From Marisa cornuarietis (Eukaryota; Mollusca; Gastropoda; Architaenioglossa; Ampullariidae): 64,000 bases of DNA. The position numbers and the translations under genes were made by a program. The stretch is from positions 15,767,501-15,831,500 of the forward strand of contig SMMW01000003.1 of assembly GCA_004794655.1 (NCBI GenBank), given 5' to 3'. The notes below the pieces were generated by a model. It did no database searches, had not been told where the DNA came from, and saw nothing but the letters and a program-made list of their open reading frames with translations. Positions 47,406 through 59,572 of this stretch are shown one piece after another. Each line of letters starts with the position of its first letter. Position 1 is the first letter of the stretch.

Positions 47406-47420
47406 GTCGTCGTCGTCGTG
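47355..47420 (+). repeat. (ATC)n-(GTC)n microsatellite
   Basis: About 17 ATC triplets are followed by CGTCGTCGTCGTC. Confidence 0.9.
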
Positions 47421-47915
47421 ATTTTATTGTGATCTAAATAGCCTTGAATGAAATAATATATAATTTGAATTTAGACCCGCTCTAGTTACCATAGTTATAA
47501 ATTAATCAGTACTTATTCTTGACCTGCCTGTCGACTTCTTCGGACCTCACAGAGATTATAATCGGATTTTTGAACGCACGTGCTGTCTGGAACGATTCCC
47601 CTTTCGAGCATTGTTTGATCAGTTCCTGAACTGGATTATGGCATTACACCATTGATAGTCTTCTGCCAGATATTGGAAGTTTTTTTTAAACAGATCTTTA
47701 AAATTACAGGTTACAGCAATTTTTTGCTTGTTTGTTCGGTGATTTATGCTGCAACATTCTTGTGTATCGAATTCATTGAAGTTATTGCTGCTCGATCCCA
47801 CAAAATAAGTAATATTTTTGCCTCTAAGGGTATATTCTTTAACACATAGAATTGTGCTGAACCCATGGGTCATCCATTTTAAGTGCATGGAAAATTGTTT
47901 AGTTGAAGAGAGTAA

Positions 47916-47923
47916 CGCACGCA

Positions 47924-47955
<32 letters not shown>

Positions 47956-47965
47956 CACACACACA
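47916..47965 (+). repeat. (ACGC)n-(AC)n microsatellite
   Basis: About seven ACGC tetramers continue into about ten AC dinucleotides. The cysteine-rich minus-strand ORF start here (MCVCVCACVR) is an artefact of this run. Confidence 0.9.
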
Positions 47966-48637
47966 GAGTGTAGAGGTCGTGAGAAGATTAACGAAGTAGG
48001 GGGGGGGGAAGCAGTCATCTAATATCGATCATATTTATACGTCCGTGATGTAATGAACTTCTCAGCATCGTATAGATGTAAATGTAATACTTTGGTTTTC
48101 ACTGAATTTTCTTTCTCTAGTTTATACAATGCATTCAATAATTCTATAATTATAGAATGCCACTAGCTTGTAATGGTTTACAGTCCATGTGTTTCAAGTC
48201 CGGTCGGTCGCGTGGCTGAAACATTTTCCGTGACCACCCAGCAGCGTTTCCCAGAAAAAAATGTTATCATTAGATAATTTATCAAGGAGAGGGTAGGGTT
48301 TCGCCTCCCGGATGTCATGCCATAAGAATGATCAACAACTTGCTGCCAACCACTTCAACCACTGCTGAGTTATGGGCGTCACTCCCTGCCCCTTTCCTTG
48401 TAATGAGTCCGCACAGTCAGCCCTTTCAAGCAAAACGATACGAACTGAAATAAAATCCAAATAAAATCGCTGGAGTAACCCTAGGCGTTGGCTACCAGCA
48501 CACCTGTCCAAAAACGGATGTCGGGAAAAAGTAAACATTAAATGTAATAATTGTTGGTCGGTGCTTTTTGCTTCAAGCGTGGTCGCACATTCATGTCCAC
48601 GCGTGCTCCTCGCACACATTTTGAATCCCTTTAAAAC

Positions 48638-48902
48638 GTTACAGATGGTGCAAAACGTTACAGATGGTTCAAAGCGTTACAGATGGCGCAAAACGTTTTA
48701 GATTGTTCAAAGCATTACAGATGGTTCAAAGTGTTACAGATGGTGCAAAACGTTTTAGATGGTTCGAAACGTTACAGATGGTGCAAAGCGTTACAAATAG
48801 TGCAAAGCGTTACAGATGGTTCAAAGCGTTACAGATGGTGCAAAACGTTTTAGATTGTTCAAAGCGTTACAGATGGTTCAAAGCGTTACAGATGATACAA
48901 AA
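48638..48902 (+). repeat. 19-bp minisatellite, ~14 copies
   Basis: Units of GTTACAGATGGTTCAAAGC and variants (GTTTTAGAT, GTGCAAAAC) repeat every 19 bp. Because 3 x 19 = 57, it reads as 19-residue protein repeats in every frame. The open frames across it are a by-product. Confidence 0.93.
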
Positions 48903-49204
48903 CAGAGATTACAGAGAATCAACAGACGAATTTATCTTCTCATCTGTCGCAGTATCTATTCACCAGATTCTACTTGTATCAGAAGCCCCAAAATGCATAT
49001 TGAGTAAAACTTGGCTGTTATTGTTAAGAAATCTTAAAGTTAAATCATAAACAATCATCCAAACTTTGTAAGTTATCAAAAAAAATTATATCATCATATT
49101 TATCTAAGCCTGCCTCCGCTTGAAGAAGGCAGTTTTTGGAAAGCCGACACCGTGTCACCTGGTGTGGAAGAACATCACAGTATTCGGCAGATTATTCGAC
49201 ACAA

Positions 49205-49330
49205 ATTATAAATCGGATGATTATTATTAAAGCGCTTTTTCGAAAGATATGTTTCCAGCGCTTCGCATAAAGAATGAACCAACAAAACAGACCTAATCCC
49301 ATACAAACTTTCACTATCCTATCCTCTATA
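49205..49330 (-). mobile_element. CR1/L2-like 3' tail fragment
   Basis: ATTATTATTAAAGCGCTTTTTCGAAAGATATG with AGCGCTTCGC resembles the 3' end of the element at 44285 (ATT repeats, AGCGC block). It is a short fragment without coding sequence. Confidence 0.45.
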
Positions 49331-49920
49331 TCGCTTGCGTGCACAAAGACACACTAATACAGAAAGAGAGAGAGAGAAAAAGAAGACAAAAACATGTTGT
49401 AAGCACTCAATCCGCACATGGGTGAAATCACTGATTTTGAAAAAGACTTATGTTTGGACTTAAAGGACTTGAAAAAGTGTGAGCAAAGTACTGGTAGTAG
49501 TTTTGTTGCAAATTAATTTGGTTCAGTTGGAAAACAGACCTCTGTCCATACATCTATACATGTGCACCAGCAGCTTAGACTGAAACCTTGTGATGTCTTG
49601 TGAACTGTTGTGCACGGCCTTCGTGTTGAGGCGACGCCTCTGCCAGCAGTTTGTGTGTGCACGCCGGACATGCATCTACAGTTTGATCTACAACTACAGA
49701 CTTTGCATTTGCTGCGTGATCATGTAGACCCCAGCTTATCTCGGATGATGTGCTCTATGGACAAGAACTATTTGTATTAACCAAGCAGTTACAACATGAG
49801 ATTATTCTCCCACATTACTGTAGCTTCGTCCATCGGCATGAACTGTAGACAGTCATGCCTGCTGTGGGCTCTGGTTCTTGCCGTGACCTGTTGTCTGCAT
49901 TTTTCACAACAGGACTGCCA

Positions 49921-50012
49921 GAGCTAGCGGTCACACATATCTTGTGTATAGAGCTAGTGGTCACACATATCTTGTGTATAGAGCTAGCTGTCACACAGAT
50001 CTTGTGGATTAT
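49921..50012 (+). repeat. 30-bp tandem repeat, 3 copies
   Basis: AGCTAGCGGTCACACATATCTTGTGTATAG-type units occur at about 49922, 49952 and 49982, and the third has diverged. Confidence 0.9.
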
Positions 50013-50309
50013 ACTACGTGCTCTGAAATACTTGCATAGCGGAGGTGTCATACATAGGGGCGTGTCTCACTGGCCTCCGCAGCTCTTTCTCTCTCCACAG
50101 TCTTAGGGGACTAGCGCCTGTGAACAGACTATGACTACCCCCAACATGCCTCCTGTGGTTCAATCCAGAAATTATTGAACAGAATCTGGCTTTCATGGAT
50201 ATTGTAAAACTAACCTGATGATCTTACTACAAGAATTCAGCTATGTTTCAATGATTCTAAAACGAACCCTATGCAACTGTGAGCACATCCATGTCATTGG
50301 TGGATGGCC

Positions 50310-51358
50310 TCATAACAAAATAGTAGCGATGTTTTCAATGTCTTGAAGGATAGTCTTCGAGAAGGTGTCGTGCCGGGTTACATGGCCAAAGAAGACCAAC
50401 TTACGTCGCTTGACTGTTGATAGTAGAAGTTCCTGGTGTCCTACGAGTGTGGCAATCTTTTTTCTTACAAAGTCGTTGGTTTTGTGTTCTTTGTATGAGA
50501 TCCGGAGCAGCCTCCTCAGGCACTTGTTCTCGAATGCCTGGATTCTCCTTTCCGTTTTGGCGAGCAGAGTCCACGTGTCGCATCCGTAGAGCAGGATTGG
50601 CACTACCAGGGATTTTTATAGCCTGTACTTGGTAGTGAACCTTATCTTGTGGCTCTGCCAGATCCTATCTAGCCTAGCCATTGCTGCTGTTGCTGTTGCG
50701 ATCCTGATGCGGATATCTTGCGTGGAGCTGCCGTCCTTGGAGAGGGTGGCTCCCAAGTACTTAAAGCTGCTTACCTCTTCGAGCTGTACCCCGTTCATAT
50801 AGATCTCTGCTTTGCCGTTGCCATTGATCATAACTTTGCTCTTTACAGTGCTGGTCTCCATTCCATATGCGTTTGAGCTGTCTGTCAGTCTGTTGGTGAG
50901 GTCTTGCAGTTCCTTGTTTGTATCTGCTAACAGATCTATGTCATCTGCAAAGCGTAGGTTGCAGATTGGTCTTCCACCGATTGAAATGGAGGTATGATGG
51001 TCATGAAGAGCTTCAAGCATGATGTTCTCCAAGAATATATTGAACACCACGGGTGATAGGGGACATCCTTGGCGTACTCCTACTGTGGTGCGAAAGTAAG
51101 CTCCTATTTGGTTGTTCAACAGTACTGTACTCGTTGAGCTGTTATACAGCGCTTCAACAACTTGGACGAGCCCTTCTTCGATGTTGAATTTCCGTATCAC
51201 ATGCCATAGCCCCTCGTGCCAGACTCTGTCAAATGCCTTCTTAAAGTCAATGAGGTTGTGGTAAAGGTCCCGCTGATGTTGAAGATGCTTTTCTATAAGA
51301 AGACGACAGTTGAAGATCTGCTCAACTGTGCTTCTACGTGGTCTGAAGCCAGCCTGTT
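50310..51358 (-). mobile_element. RTE-like reverse transcriptase fragment, nearly intact
   Basis: The minus strand is open from about 51358 to 50310 apart from one in-frame TAA (50616-50618), where the context suggests a Tyr codon. In order it has QAGFRPRRSTVEQIFNCR, DFKKAFDRVWHEGLW (first catalytic Asp), GVRQGCPLSPVVFNIFLE, FADDIDLLA (catalytic DD), SSFKYLGATLSKDG, YGCDTWTL and KRRKLVFFGHVTRHD. The endonuclease half is missing, so it is 5'-truncated (flank starts at about 51359). It is the closest relative here of the relic at 30300-31680. The clade is judged from motifs only. Confidence 0.88.
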
Positions 51359-51399
51359 ATCATGGTCAGACTGAAAATAGGAAAACACTTGTCCTCGTA

Positions 51400-51530
51400 T
51401 GTCCTCGATCCCAGAATTAACGACACGCTGCTAGCATTTATCATGTATGTGTGGTGTTCTTTGTGCAAAGCACTTTGAGTTCATCTTAATGGTGGATAAA
51501 GTTGCTATAGAGATCATCATTATTATTTAT
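51400..51530 (+). mobile_element. 3' end fragment of a CR1/L2-like element
   Basis: CAAAGCACTTTGAGTTCATC, GGATAAAGTTGCTATAGAG and an ATTATTATT tail are the familiar 3' signature of such elements. It is in opposite orientation to, and directly next to, the RT fragment at 50310-51358. Confidence 0.6.
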
Positions 51531-54256
51531 TGTTATCTTCGTCTGAGTGGGACGCGAAATAGCCTGGTGTAATAGCCTGGTGTAGTGCAAGAGCGTAGAT
51601 GAGAGTGATAAGCAGCAGTGAGGGTGAAGCTTGCCTTGCTGCAGGAAGCAGATAGTCAGATGCACAATTTTCGCTTTAATCCACATCCTAGGAACAGTCC
51701 ACTGAGCAGAAACAGAAACATTGCATGGCCTTCCTTAATTTTGGTAGGACAGACAGGACAACGAGCTGTGGGAGGCGACAGCGCATCGCCTGCACACGAG
51801 GACATGAGGAGGCACAACTGTCATTCACTGGGCAACTTGCTGTTACGGAAACTTGTAATTCACTGCAGCATTTTGCTGCACTGTGCCAGTGGCGCATTCT
51901 GCATTGCTGTTACTGACCTGTATTTATGTAAGTATTAGTGGCTGTCTTTATGACAATGGGAATTCATCCCTATTCTCTGTGCGTTTAGGATGACAGTCAC
52001 GTTTTGCCCATTCTGCCCCTGTTTTTCGTTGACTGTAGGGGGGAAATGAGATTTTGGATTACGGCACCTATGCCTTGCTGAATATTTAATTTGTATCTTA
52101 TTTGTCTCCAAAGTCTACACTAGTGTGCTAGCATTCAAATTCTGACATCTACCATCCTTATTAATCTATGGATTACATCAGTGTTAGTATTGAGATGTGG
52201 ATTACATTTTAGTATTAGTATTGAGATGTGGATTACATTCTAGTGTTAGTATTGAGATGTAGATTACAGTTTAGTGTTAGCATTCTGACGGTCTTCATCT
52301 TTTTCTTCTTTCTTCGGCTGGTTATGGTCGAAAGTTTTTTTTATAAACACAAATATAAGCTAGGCAGTTCTTGTCAGGTCCCCGGATTTCAAATACCAAT
52401 TAAAAAGACCCAGTAAATATCTGAAACTATCATATTATTTAACCGTTTCAGCGTGTGTTTTTTATGTAGACATAAAGTAATAGGAAGACATGAACTTGAA
52501 AATAGTTCAGAACAGTCGTCTGAAACAAACCACCACTCTAATAAAACTTCAAAACAGTTGAAGTGTAGAAAGAGAGAGACATGCTATAATAAATGAAGCT
52601 GCTGTATCCGATTCCCTGACAGTCTACACAAAAAAGAAAGTATATAATTCATAAAAAAAAGTTTCCAAATGCAGTTACCAACATCAACTTTAGATTGACT
52701 TATCTGACAGAAAGGTTAACTGCTACATTCATCAACAGCAACAGCTGTAAAATCGTTTGTAGCGTGATGAATTTCCGCGGCGGCACGCCTACAGCTTCTC
52801 ATCTGTTTCTGTTACCTTCTGCAAACTAAATATTCAAGTGGAAATGTATATCAACGTATATCACACTAAAGGCGCGCACCTGTCCCGACACTGTCAGAAA
52901 AACAAGGGTCCTGTCAAGCTCCCATCCCCACGAAAGTTGAAGGCAGACGTCTTGCCCTGAAGAAAGGTTTATTTTGTTTTGCAGGAAAAGTATGCCCTAC
53001 CATGTTTTTTTCCAAGAAGCTTTAGCCTCTAGGCGTTTGCTGTTTGGAATGTTAAAAAAAGTTAACCCGTTAACTGCAGAAATATATCCTTGTCTTTTTT
53101 TCCAACGTTGAATAAATTATTTCGCAATTTGCGATTTGTTAGATACATGCAACTAAATCGTTTCAACGTACTTAGGCATTCAGTTGATTTTTTTTCATGT
53201 ACTCTACCAAACTTTGCCATTTAAGGGGCTGATTCGTCTAACGTTCTTGCTGGTCTAACCTAGCAAATACATTCAAAACAGCATGAATCACGAAGAAAAT
53301 CGTGCGGTTGCATTTCGTGTTGCACCTCCAAGGGTTTAATGTTCCCTAGGTACCCCTTTCCCGCATTCAGTTTAATGTCAAGGCTTACATCTACCGCAGG
53401 TGTACAGTCACCTTCATTCATCTCGGATGGTCCATCCTCTTGTAGACATACATTGTGATTAGCATCAAGTTATCCATATTCATTAGTCGTGAACCTGTCT
53501 TCGTTGTGATCGTTCACGGGGCCTGAGTCAACGTGTTACCAATATTGTTTTTTATCTTTTTGTCTTTTCGATTATCTTTCCTTCATGCTTCCTTCCTTCC
53601 TTCCTTGCTTTCGTTTTTAGACGAAGATACATGTAGTATCAGTGATTTGCTCTTCATGTCACCCCCCACCTTCTCTTTCTCTCTGCTCTTTTCTTTATTT
53701 CTTGCTTCGTTTGTTTCTTTCTGTTTGTGTTTGTTTGTCTGGCTGTCTTTCTACATGTCTCGCTCTCTCATTCACACGCTGGGACAAGGGCAAAGGGACA
53801 AGTACACTCTGTGCCTGACTCGCATTTGACCTGCACGACCTTCCGACTGAAAAGTTGATCCCTTGGTCATTATTTTCTACCTGTAAAACAAGAGGAAAGG
53901 CAGACCTCACGCTGAAAATACTTGATATAACTGGGATGAGTATATATTACGGTCCTAATGAGACAAATTATGATCTGCACCGCTTTTGTATAACCCATCA
54001 TTTACCGAAGCAGGTAATGACACATTTAAAATGTTTTAATATGGTACAATTTTTCGAAAACTACGGTGATAATAAGGAATAGATAAATACTGTTCCTCAA
54101 ATGCCGCTTGTTTATGGCTGGTGTAAGCTAAAAGACTTATCAAGACACTGGCTGTCCTAGAGGGATTGACGAAGTTCTATCAAAACACATGCGGTTCTGA
54201 AGAGCGCATCACTCTCAACTCATTCACAACCAGCCTCAGCTTTATTCTTATTATTA
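51531..54256. other. Intergenic, no gene recognised
   Basis: A direct repeat of about 33 bp (GTTAGTATTGAGATGTGGATTACAT and variants) occurs three times at about 52170-52280. No coding exon can be supported. Confidence 0.45.
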
Positions 54257-54834
54257 CAGTAAGACCTCTACATACGAGTGAACCAATATGAGTAAATCGA
54301 GATACGAGCCAAAATTTGGTGGAAATTTTGTTCTTACTTACGAACGGAAATTCGATATACGAGCTCAAGTCATTGATATGTCGTGGCGTAAAGACATGAA
54401 AAAGTATGAAGTCTTAGTGAAAATGTTTCAAGTTATAAACAGTGTAAACAGTGTTGTCTCATCAGCTGAGTCATTCACCGCCCGTCTGCTCTCCGGCTCC
54501 CTCCCTCCTCTCCCGCCATCTGCCTACCTCCGTTATCAACAATCTTCGTCTCCTCCAAGGCAAGATTTATAAATATAGCATTCTTTATTATTTTATTGTC
54601 TATATTATTTATATTATTGTGCCGTTAGCATTCACAATACAAAACTGTATATTATACCGTATTTACGTATAAATTGTGGGAGGGGTGGAACGCATTATTC
54701 CTATTTCCTTTATTTTACAGGGGAAAAATAGTTTTAACATACGAGTTTTTTTGTTTTTTGTTGTTGTTGTTTTTTTTTTTAACATGCGAGTTCGGTTGTG
54801 GAACGGATTAAACTCGTGTGTAGAGGTAGTACCG
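54257..54834. mobile_element. pogo/Tigger-like MITE (578 bp)
   Basis: Left end TA|CAGTAAGACCTCTACATACGAG; reverse complement of right end TA|CGGTACTACCTCTACACACGAG. The inverted repeats match at 18 of 22 positions and are flanked by TA. The CAGT-type start and TA duplication suggest the pogo/Tigger group. The interior is non-coding. Confidence 0.75.
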
Positions 54835-54839
54835 TATTT

Positions 54840-57800
54840 CTTCTTCTTCAACGATGCCACAGTCTGTCAACCTCATTTCTCATTCCCAACTCATTCAAAC
54901 GCTGCCCAGTCGCAACAGTCATTTTTCGGCAAGGACTGGCTCTCTAGCACCTCAAGAGAAAGGCCGCCTTCCATCTCTCACATTCTCAGTTTACCTCCCC
55001 TCCCCCTCCCAGCATTATAATATCTCTTGTAACCATAGCAATTTAGCCTGCAAGAAGAAAAAAAAAACCAGAAACGGCAAGCTCGCAGGACCAGTAGTCG
55101 GAGGCGTGTGACGTGTGAAGCAGCAGGCACAAGTAGGGCTGGAGTTGAGTGGGGGGGGGGGAAGCGATCCCTCGCCATGTTACCATCCCCCTCTAAGCAT
55201 CACTTCCCCCATCCCTGCTCGCGGTTCTCTGGCACGAGAGCGATGCGCGAGTGACGAGGAGGCTGGCCGGTGCCACATGCGCCGCGCCGCTATGGCGCAG
55301 CCTAAATTTACTCTTCTCCCCCACCAACCCACCCATCCATCCCGACCTATCCCCCCCTCCTCCTCAAGCCGCTCTTCGCCTGTTCGTGTGGGTGTCCGCC
55401 TCTCTGCTTCCGGTACAGACAAAGTGCAGAGAGAAGGATGAATGATGTGGTGTCCAGTCAGAGGGGGTTAGCGTGTGGCTCAGACAAGGCAGTGGATATG
55501 CCGTGGACGCTTTGTGGGGGGAGCTCGACATGATGGCGGGTCAGGTCGGACCGCGTGTGCCAGGGAATCGGGACTGCTGCATCGCGTCTGAGTGGAAGGT
55601 AGGAGCCAAGTCCATGCGTTCTTCTTCGCGAAACTCATTCACAGTGAGAAAGACATTATATAAAAAAAAGTATAGTGCACAAGAGAATGTGTGTGTGGGG
55701 GGGTGTGTGTGTGTAGGTGATTGTTGGTGCGCGGGCGTACGTGCATCGTGTGAGTCTTACACTGCCTGTGCTTGCCTCTCTTGACTTTGAGCATCACTCT
55801 TCTATGCATGACTGTTTTTCTAAATATTCATCGCTTTAGTGGATTTTTTTTTTAAAAGGTGGAAAGGCTTTTAGTGCCGAAAAAAAGTTCAACAGAGGTC
55901 AGCATCCTTGAGGAATGGCTTCCCCTTACCCCACTTGACCCCGTAGGAGTGAATGCGTGGTGGGTTTTCTGAGCTGTCGTTTGGGAGTGGGAGTACACTT
56001 AGGAGAGACTGTCCAGTGCGGTGCAGCCTCGTGTGCTCACAGCGGTCAGCTTGCCACAGCGGTGACATGTACCATATGATGAATGCTGTCGTTCACATTT
56101 TCTTCATTTGTCATACTTCCTTAACAGTTATGTGCCCTTAATAAGGTTCTTTCTCCTCCAATGTATGTGAGGTTGCTGCCAACTTCGGTCATCGAGGAAA
56201 TGCTCTTTAGTCCGACCTCTTTTTTTTTTTTATTTAGGGACAAGCATTTCTTACAGCGCTGAACGGTTTTCGGTGCAGAGATTACGGTTTGAGTGCAGTC
56301 TACAGTCTGCAGCGTGGCAGACTGTACGCGCATGCGTATATGAGCTGTCTGCGTATGATGGTGTATCGATGTCCTGCTGTCTCGTGGTTGGCGTCTCGAT
56401 CGCGCCGTGACCCGGTGCGCCTTCTATTTTCGGAGAAAACAGCCCACAAAATCTTGCTGACTTCTTGTTGAACCCCCATAAAAATCCGTCATACTGTTTA
56501 GCAGCACTTTAATGAACTGATTGTGAAAATTCTCTTTATGTCTGTCTCTGTGTGTGTGTGTTCGTGTGCGCGCGTGTGCGTGTAAGGAAAACAAAGCGGT
56601 ATTAGTCAAGCCAAAATTATAAACTACTAGCAGGGATACTCTTCTCTTGAGTATCATTCAGGGTTACACAACACTCTAGACAATACTCAATGAAAACATT
56701 GTCACACGCACATGCCCAAAGCTAGAACAGTCTAGAGGTGTAAAGATGGCCAGGGCTCAGTACGCTCGCGGACCAGATCAAAAGGCAGCGCGGGAATATT
56801 TCCAGCGAAAGGAGAAAATGCACTGACCAAAATAAATGTCATCTCTATCTCGCTTGCTCTGTCTTCCTCTTCCATATCTAATGGGTATCCAATGCAGCAA
56901 AGTAGACATCAAATTGCGTTGTGTGTAGTGGAACATTAGTAAATTGAGCCGACGATAAATTATACCGGAAAAATAATAATGCTTACGAGAAAAATAGACT
57001 AATCAGTGTCTACGACTTTGTAGAATAACGTAGTCAAGCAAAACTTAGACAAACGATGGGGATTTACAAAACTGCTACATTTCACCACCCTGATTATGAG
57101 ACTGATTTTGCCTCTTCAGGAGTCTTGACACTTGAAATGCAACAAAGGTAGCTTTGTTTATAAACTAATAACAGGTTTAAGCGTTCACTATAATTTCTGT
57201 GTCATTTTCCACAGAAATTATAACATAACTGTATTAAGTATTTTAATGACTGAGCAGAGGTGTTCCTCACACCTCATCCTAGACGAGACTCAAGGCCGAT
57301 GACCAGAAAGTCCAGAGAGTTGATAGATAAAAAGAGGTTTGTCTGGAGAGTGGGGAGAACGCCCCCTTCCTCCCCCCAAAAAACCCAACAAAATCAAATC
57401 ATGCTGGGTTAAAGATTGAACAAAATATGACGAACAGAGAAACCAATGATGAGAACACGATGCAAAAGATGTTAATCAAAGTTAATGTAATATATTTGAG
57501 AGATATTTTGGTGACAGTAATTACAACTATTGTGATAAATAAAATAAAACCCAGCAGACGATCTATACAATGCTACAGTCTAAACAATAATAAATACAAG
57601 AGAGAGAGAGAGATTTAATAAATCACATACCAATCAGATCTCAATAACAATTTAAAAGAATTAAAGTGGATTTTATAAAAGTCCTGGGTATGAAAGAAAA
57701 GGATAAAATGAGACTAAACAAAACAAATTAGTAGATTGAAACAATTATCTTTAGATAGCAAGTTAATACTACTGGTGGAGACTAGTATTAATGAAGAAAG

Positions 57801-57976
57801 ATATATATATATATAATTAATTTTGTTTACATTGTCAAGTATCGAATCAGCTTTTATTCAGGCCTTTGAAAGGACTTAGAGGCGGTGGCTTTAACGACTC
57901 AGCTATCGTCTTCGCAAAAAAACCGACTTTATGCGGAAGTGGGCGGAACTGTAGTGTAGTAGAATGCCCACTAGCC
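54840..57976. other. GC-richer, CpG-rich interval without a supported gene
   Basis: From about 55080 to 56450 the sequence is clearly richer in GC and CpG than the rest of the window. It contains C-runs and GT runs but no ORF with motifs. A promoter/first-exon region of a gene starting here is possible, but I cannot show exons. Confidence 0.35.
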
Positions 57977-58206
57977 ATCACTACTGGGGCAACCGGAAAA
58001 TCACGGTAAAAAAAAACGGCTAAAACACGGTAAATTTATTTGACTTATGAAAGAAAAAAAAACACGGTAAGAACACGACATGTGCACGTGTTCCATTAAG
58101 AACATAACCTTACTTTTTAGGATACAAAGTCTGATGAAAGTTCACTATTGTTTCGCATTACGTGCATGCTTAACATGACAGGTAAATGACTGACGTTGTG
58201 GTCCGT

Positions 58207-58588
58207 TTATACTTTATAGAGAGTTTGAGATCCACGGCGCGTAGGGAGACGTGTGTGGCAACGAGAACGGCGAGCCTCTAAGCCTACCCGTTGTGAGAAA
58301 GCAATTGGTTGGCTTTTGTGGATGTGATGATGTAGGATGCAAATTCCCGTGACGCTACAGGTTGCCGCTCCCGCACGCGTCGTGCGAGCGCTGAATCTCA
58401 AACTCTCTTTGGCTAACACTTTGTTCCGCATCAGCAGAGTTTGTTGGAACTGATAGGTGCCGTACAGCTAAAGCAAACAATGTAGGGAAGCGGTCCTTGC
58501 TTGCAAACCAGAAATCCAAGGGAGTGACGTTCTGTTCCGTTTCTCGCACAGCCAGTTTGTAACCTGCCATTTCGTTCCTGACGAACAC
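58207..58588 (-). pseudogene. hAT transposase C-terminal dimerisation domain, frameshifted
   Basis: The minus strand reads PLDFWFASKDRFPTLFALAV then RHLSVPTNSADAE. This matches the hAT dimerisation pattern (FW..N..RFP.L..LA..YL..P..SA.SER), and a frameshift then leads to MRNKVLAKESLRF in another frame. The rest of the transposase is not visible, so the element is non-autonomous. Confidence 0.82.
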
Positions 58589-58811
58589 ATTGTCAGCTCC
58601 TGGGATTGCAGCAAAGTTGTTGAACTTTAGTAGTTTTGCTTGATGAGGATCAAACGAAACAGCAGCGTTACGATGATGCAGCTGAGAGATAGAAAGAGGC
58701 AGGTGACAATATCTAGTTCCTTCAAGCGAGTTACTGAAGAACGAAATACTCGTAATGTTTCACATGTTGAGCTCGTTGAAGCATTTACCGTTATAGTTTG
58801 CCACTGTGAAA

Positions 58812-59572
58812 CGGGATCTCTAAATATCTGTCTATTGTTGCTTTACGTGTATATATGGTCTCTAAATGTCTATTGTTGCTTGACGTGAATATATGGTCTC
58901 TAAGGTCTCTAAATGTCTATTGTTGCTTGACGTGAATATATGGTCCCTAATGTCTGTCTATTGTTGCTTGACGTGAATATATGGTCTCTAAATGACTATT
59001 GTTGCAGGACGTGTATATATGGTCTCTAAGGTCTCTAAATGTCTATTGTTACTTTACGTGTATATATGGTCTCTAAATGTCTATTGTTGCTTGACGTGTA
59101 TATATGGTCTCTAAGGTCTCTAAATGTCTATTGTTGCTTTACGTGTATATATGGTCTCTAAGGTCTCTAAATGTCTATTGTTGCTTTACGTGTATATATG
59201 GTCTCTAAATGTCTATTGTTGCTTTACGTGTATATATGGTCTCAAAATGTCTATTGTTGCTTTACGTGTATATATGGTCTCTAAATGTCTATTGTTGCTT
59301 TACTTGTATATAAGGTCTCTAAATGTCTATTGTTGCTTGACGTGTATATATGGTCTTTAAATGTCTATTGTTGCTTGACGTGTATATAAGGTCTCTAAAT
59401 GTCTATTGTTGCTTGACGTGTAAATATGGTCTCTAAATGTCTATTGCTGCTTTACGTGTATATATGGTCTCTAAATGTCTATCGTTGCTTGACGTGTATA
59501 TATGGTCTATAAATGTCTGTTGTTGCTTGACGCGTAAATATGGTCTCTAAATGTCTATTGTTTCTTTACGTT
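58812..59572 (+). repeat. 38-bp minisatellite, ~20 copies, inside the hAT element
   Basis: The unit GGTCTCTAAATGTCTATTGT-TGCTTTACGTGTATATAT repeats with single-base variants (TTTACG/TTGACG). Some units are lengthened by an extra GGTCTCTAA decamer. Read in frame it gives a repetitive ORF at 59124-59360, which is not taken as a gene. Confidence 0.95.

Noticed and set aside
47619..47960. MCVCVCACVRACVR Cys-rich start of a minus-strand ORF
   Set aside because: The cysteines come from the (ACGC)n-(AC)n microsatellite.
48664..49050. 128-codon repetitive ORF
   Set aside because: It is produced by the 19-bp minisatellite.
59124..59360. 78-codon ORF with repeated VYCCFTCIYGL segments
   Set aside because: It is a translation of the 38-bp minisatellite in the hAT element.
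48638..59572. CRISPR-like regular repeats
   Set aside because: The 19-bp and 38-bp units are contiguous, with no unique spacers, in eukaryotic DNA.
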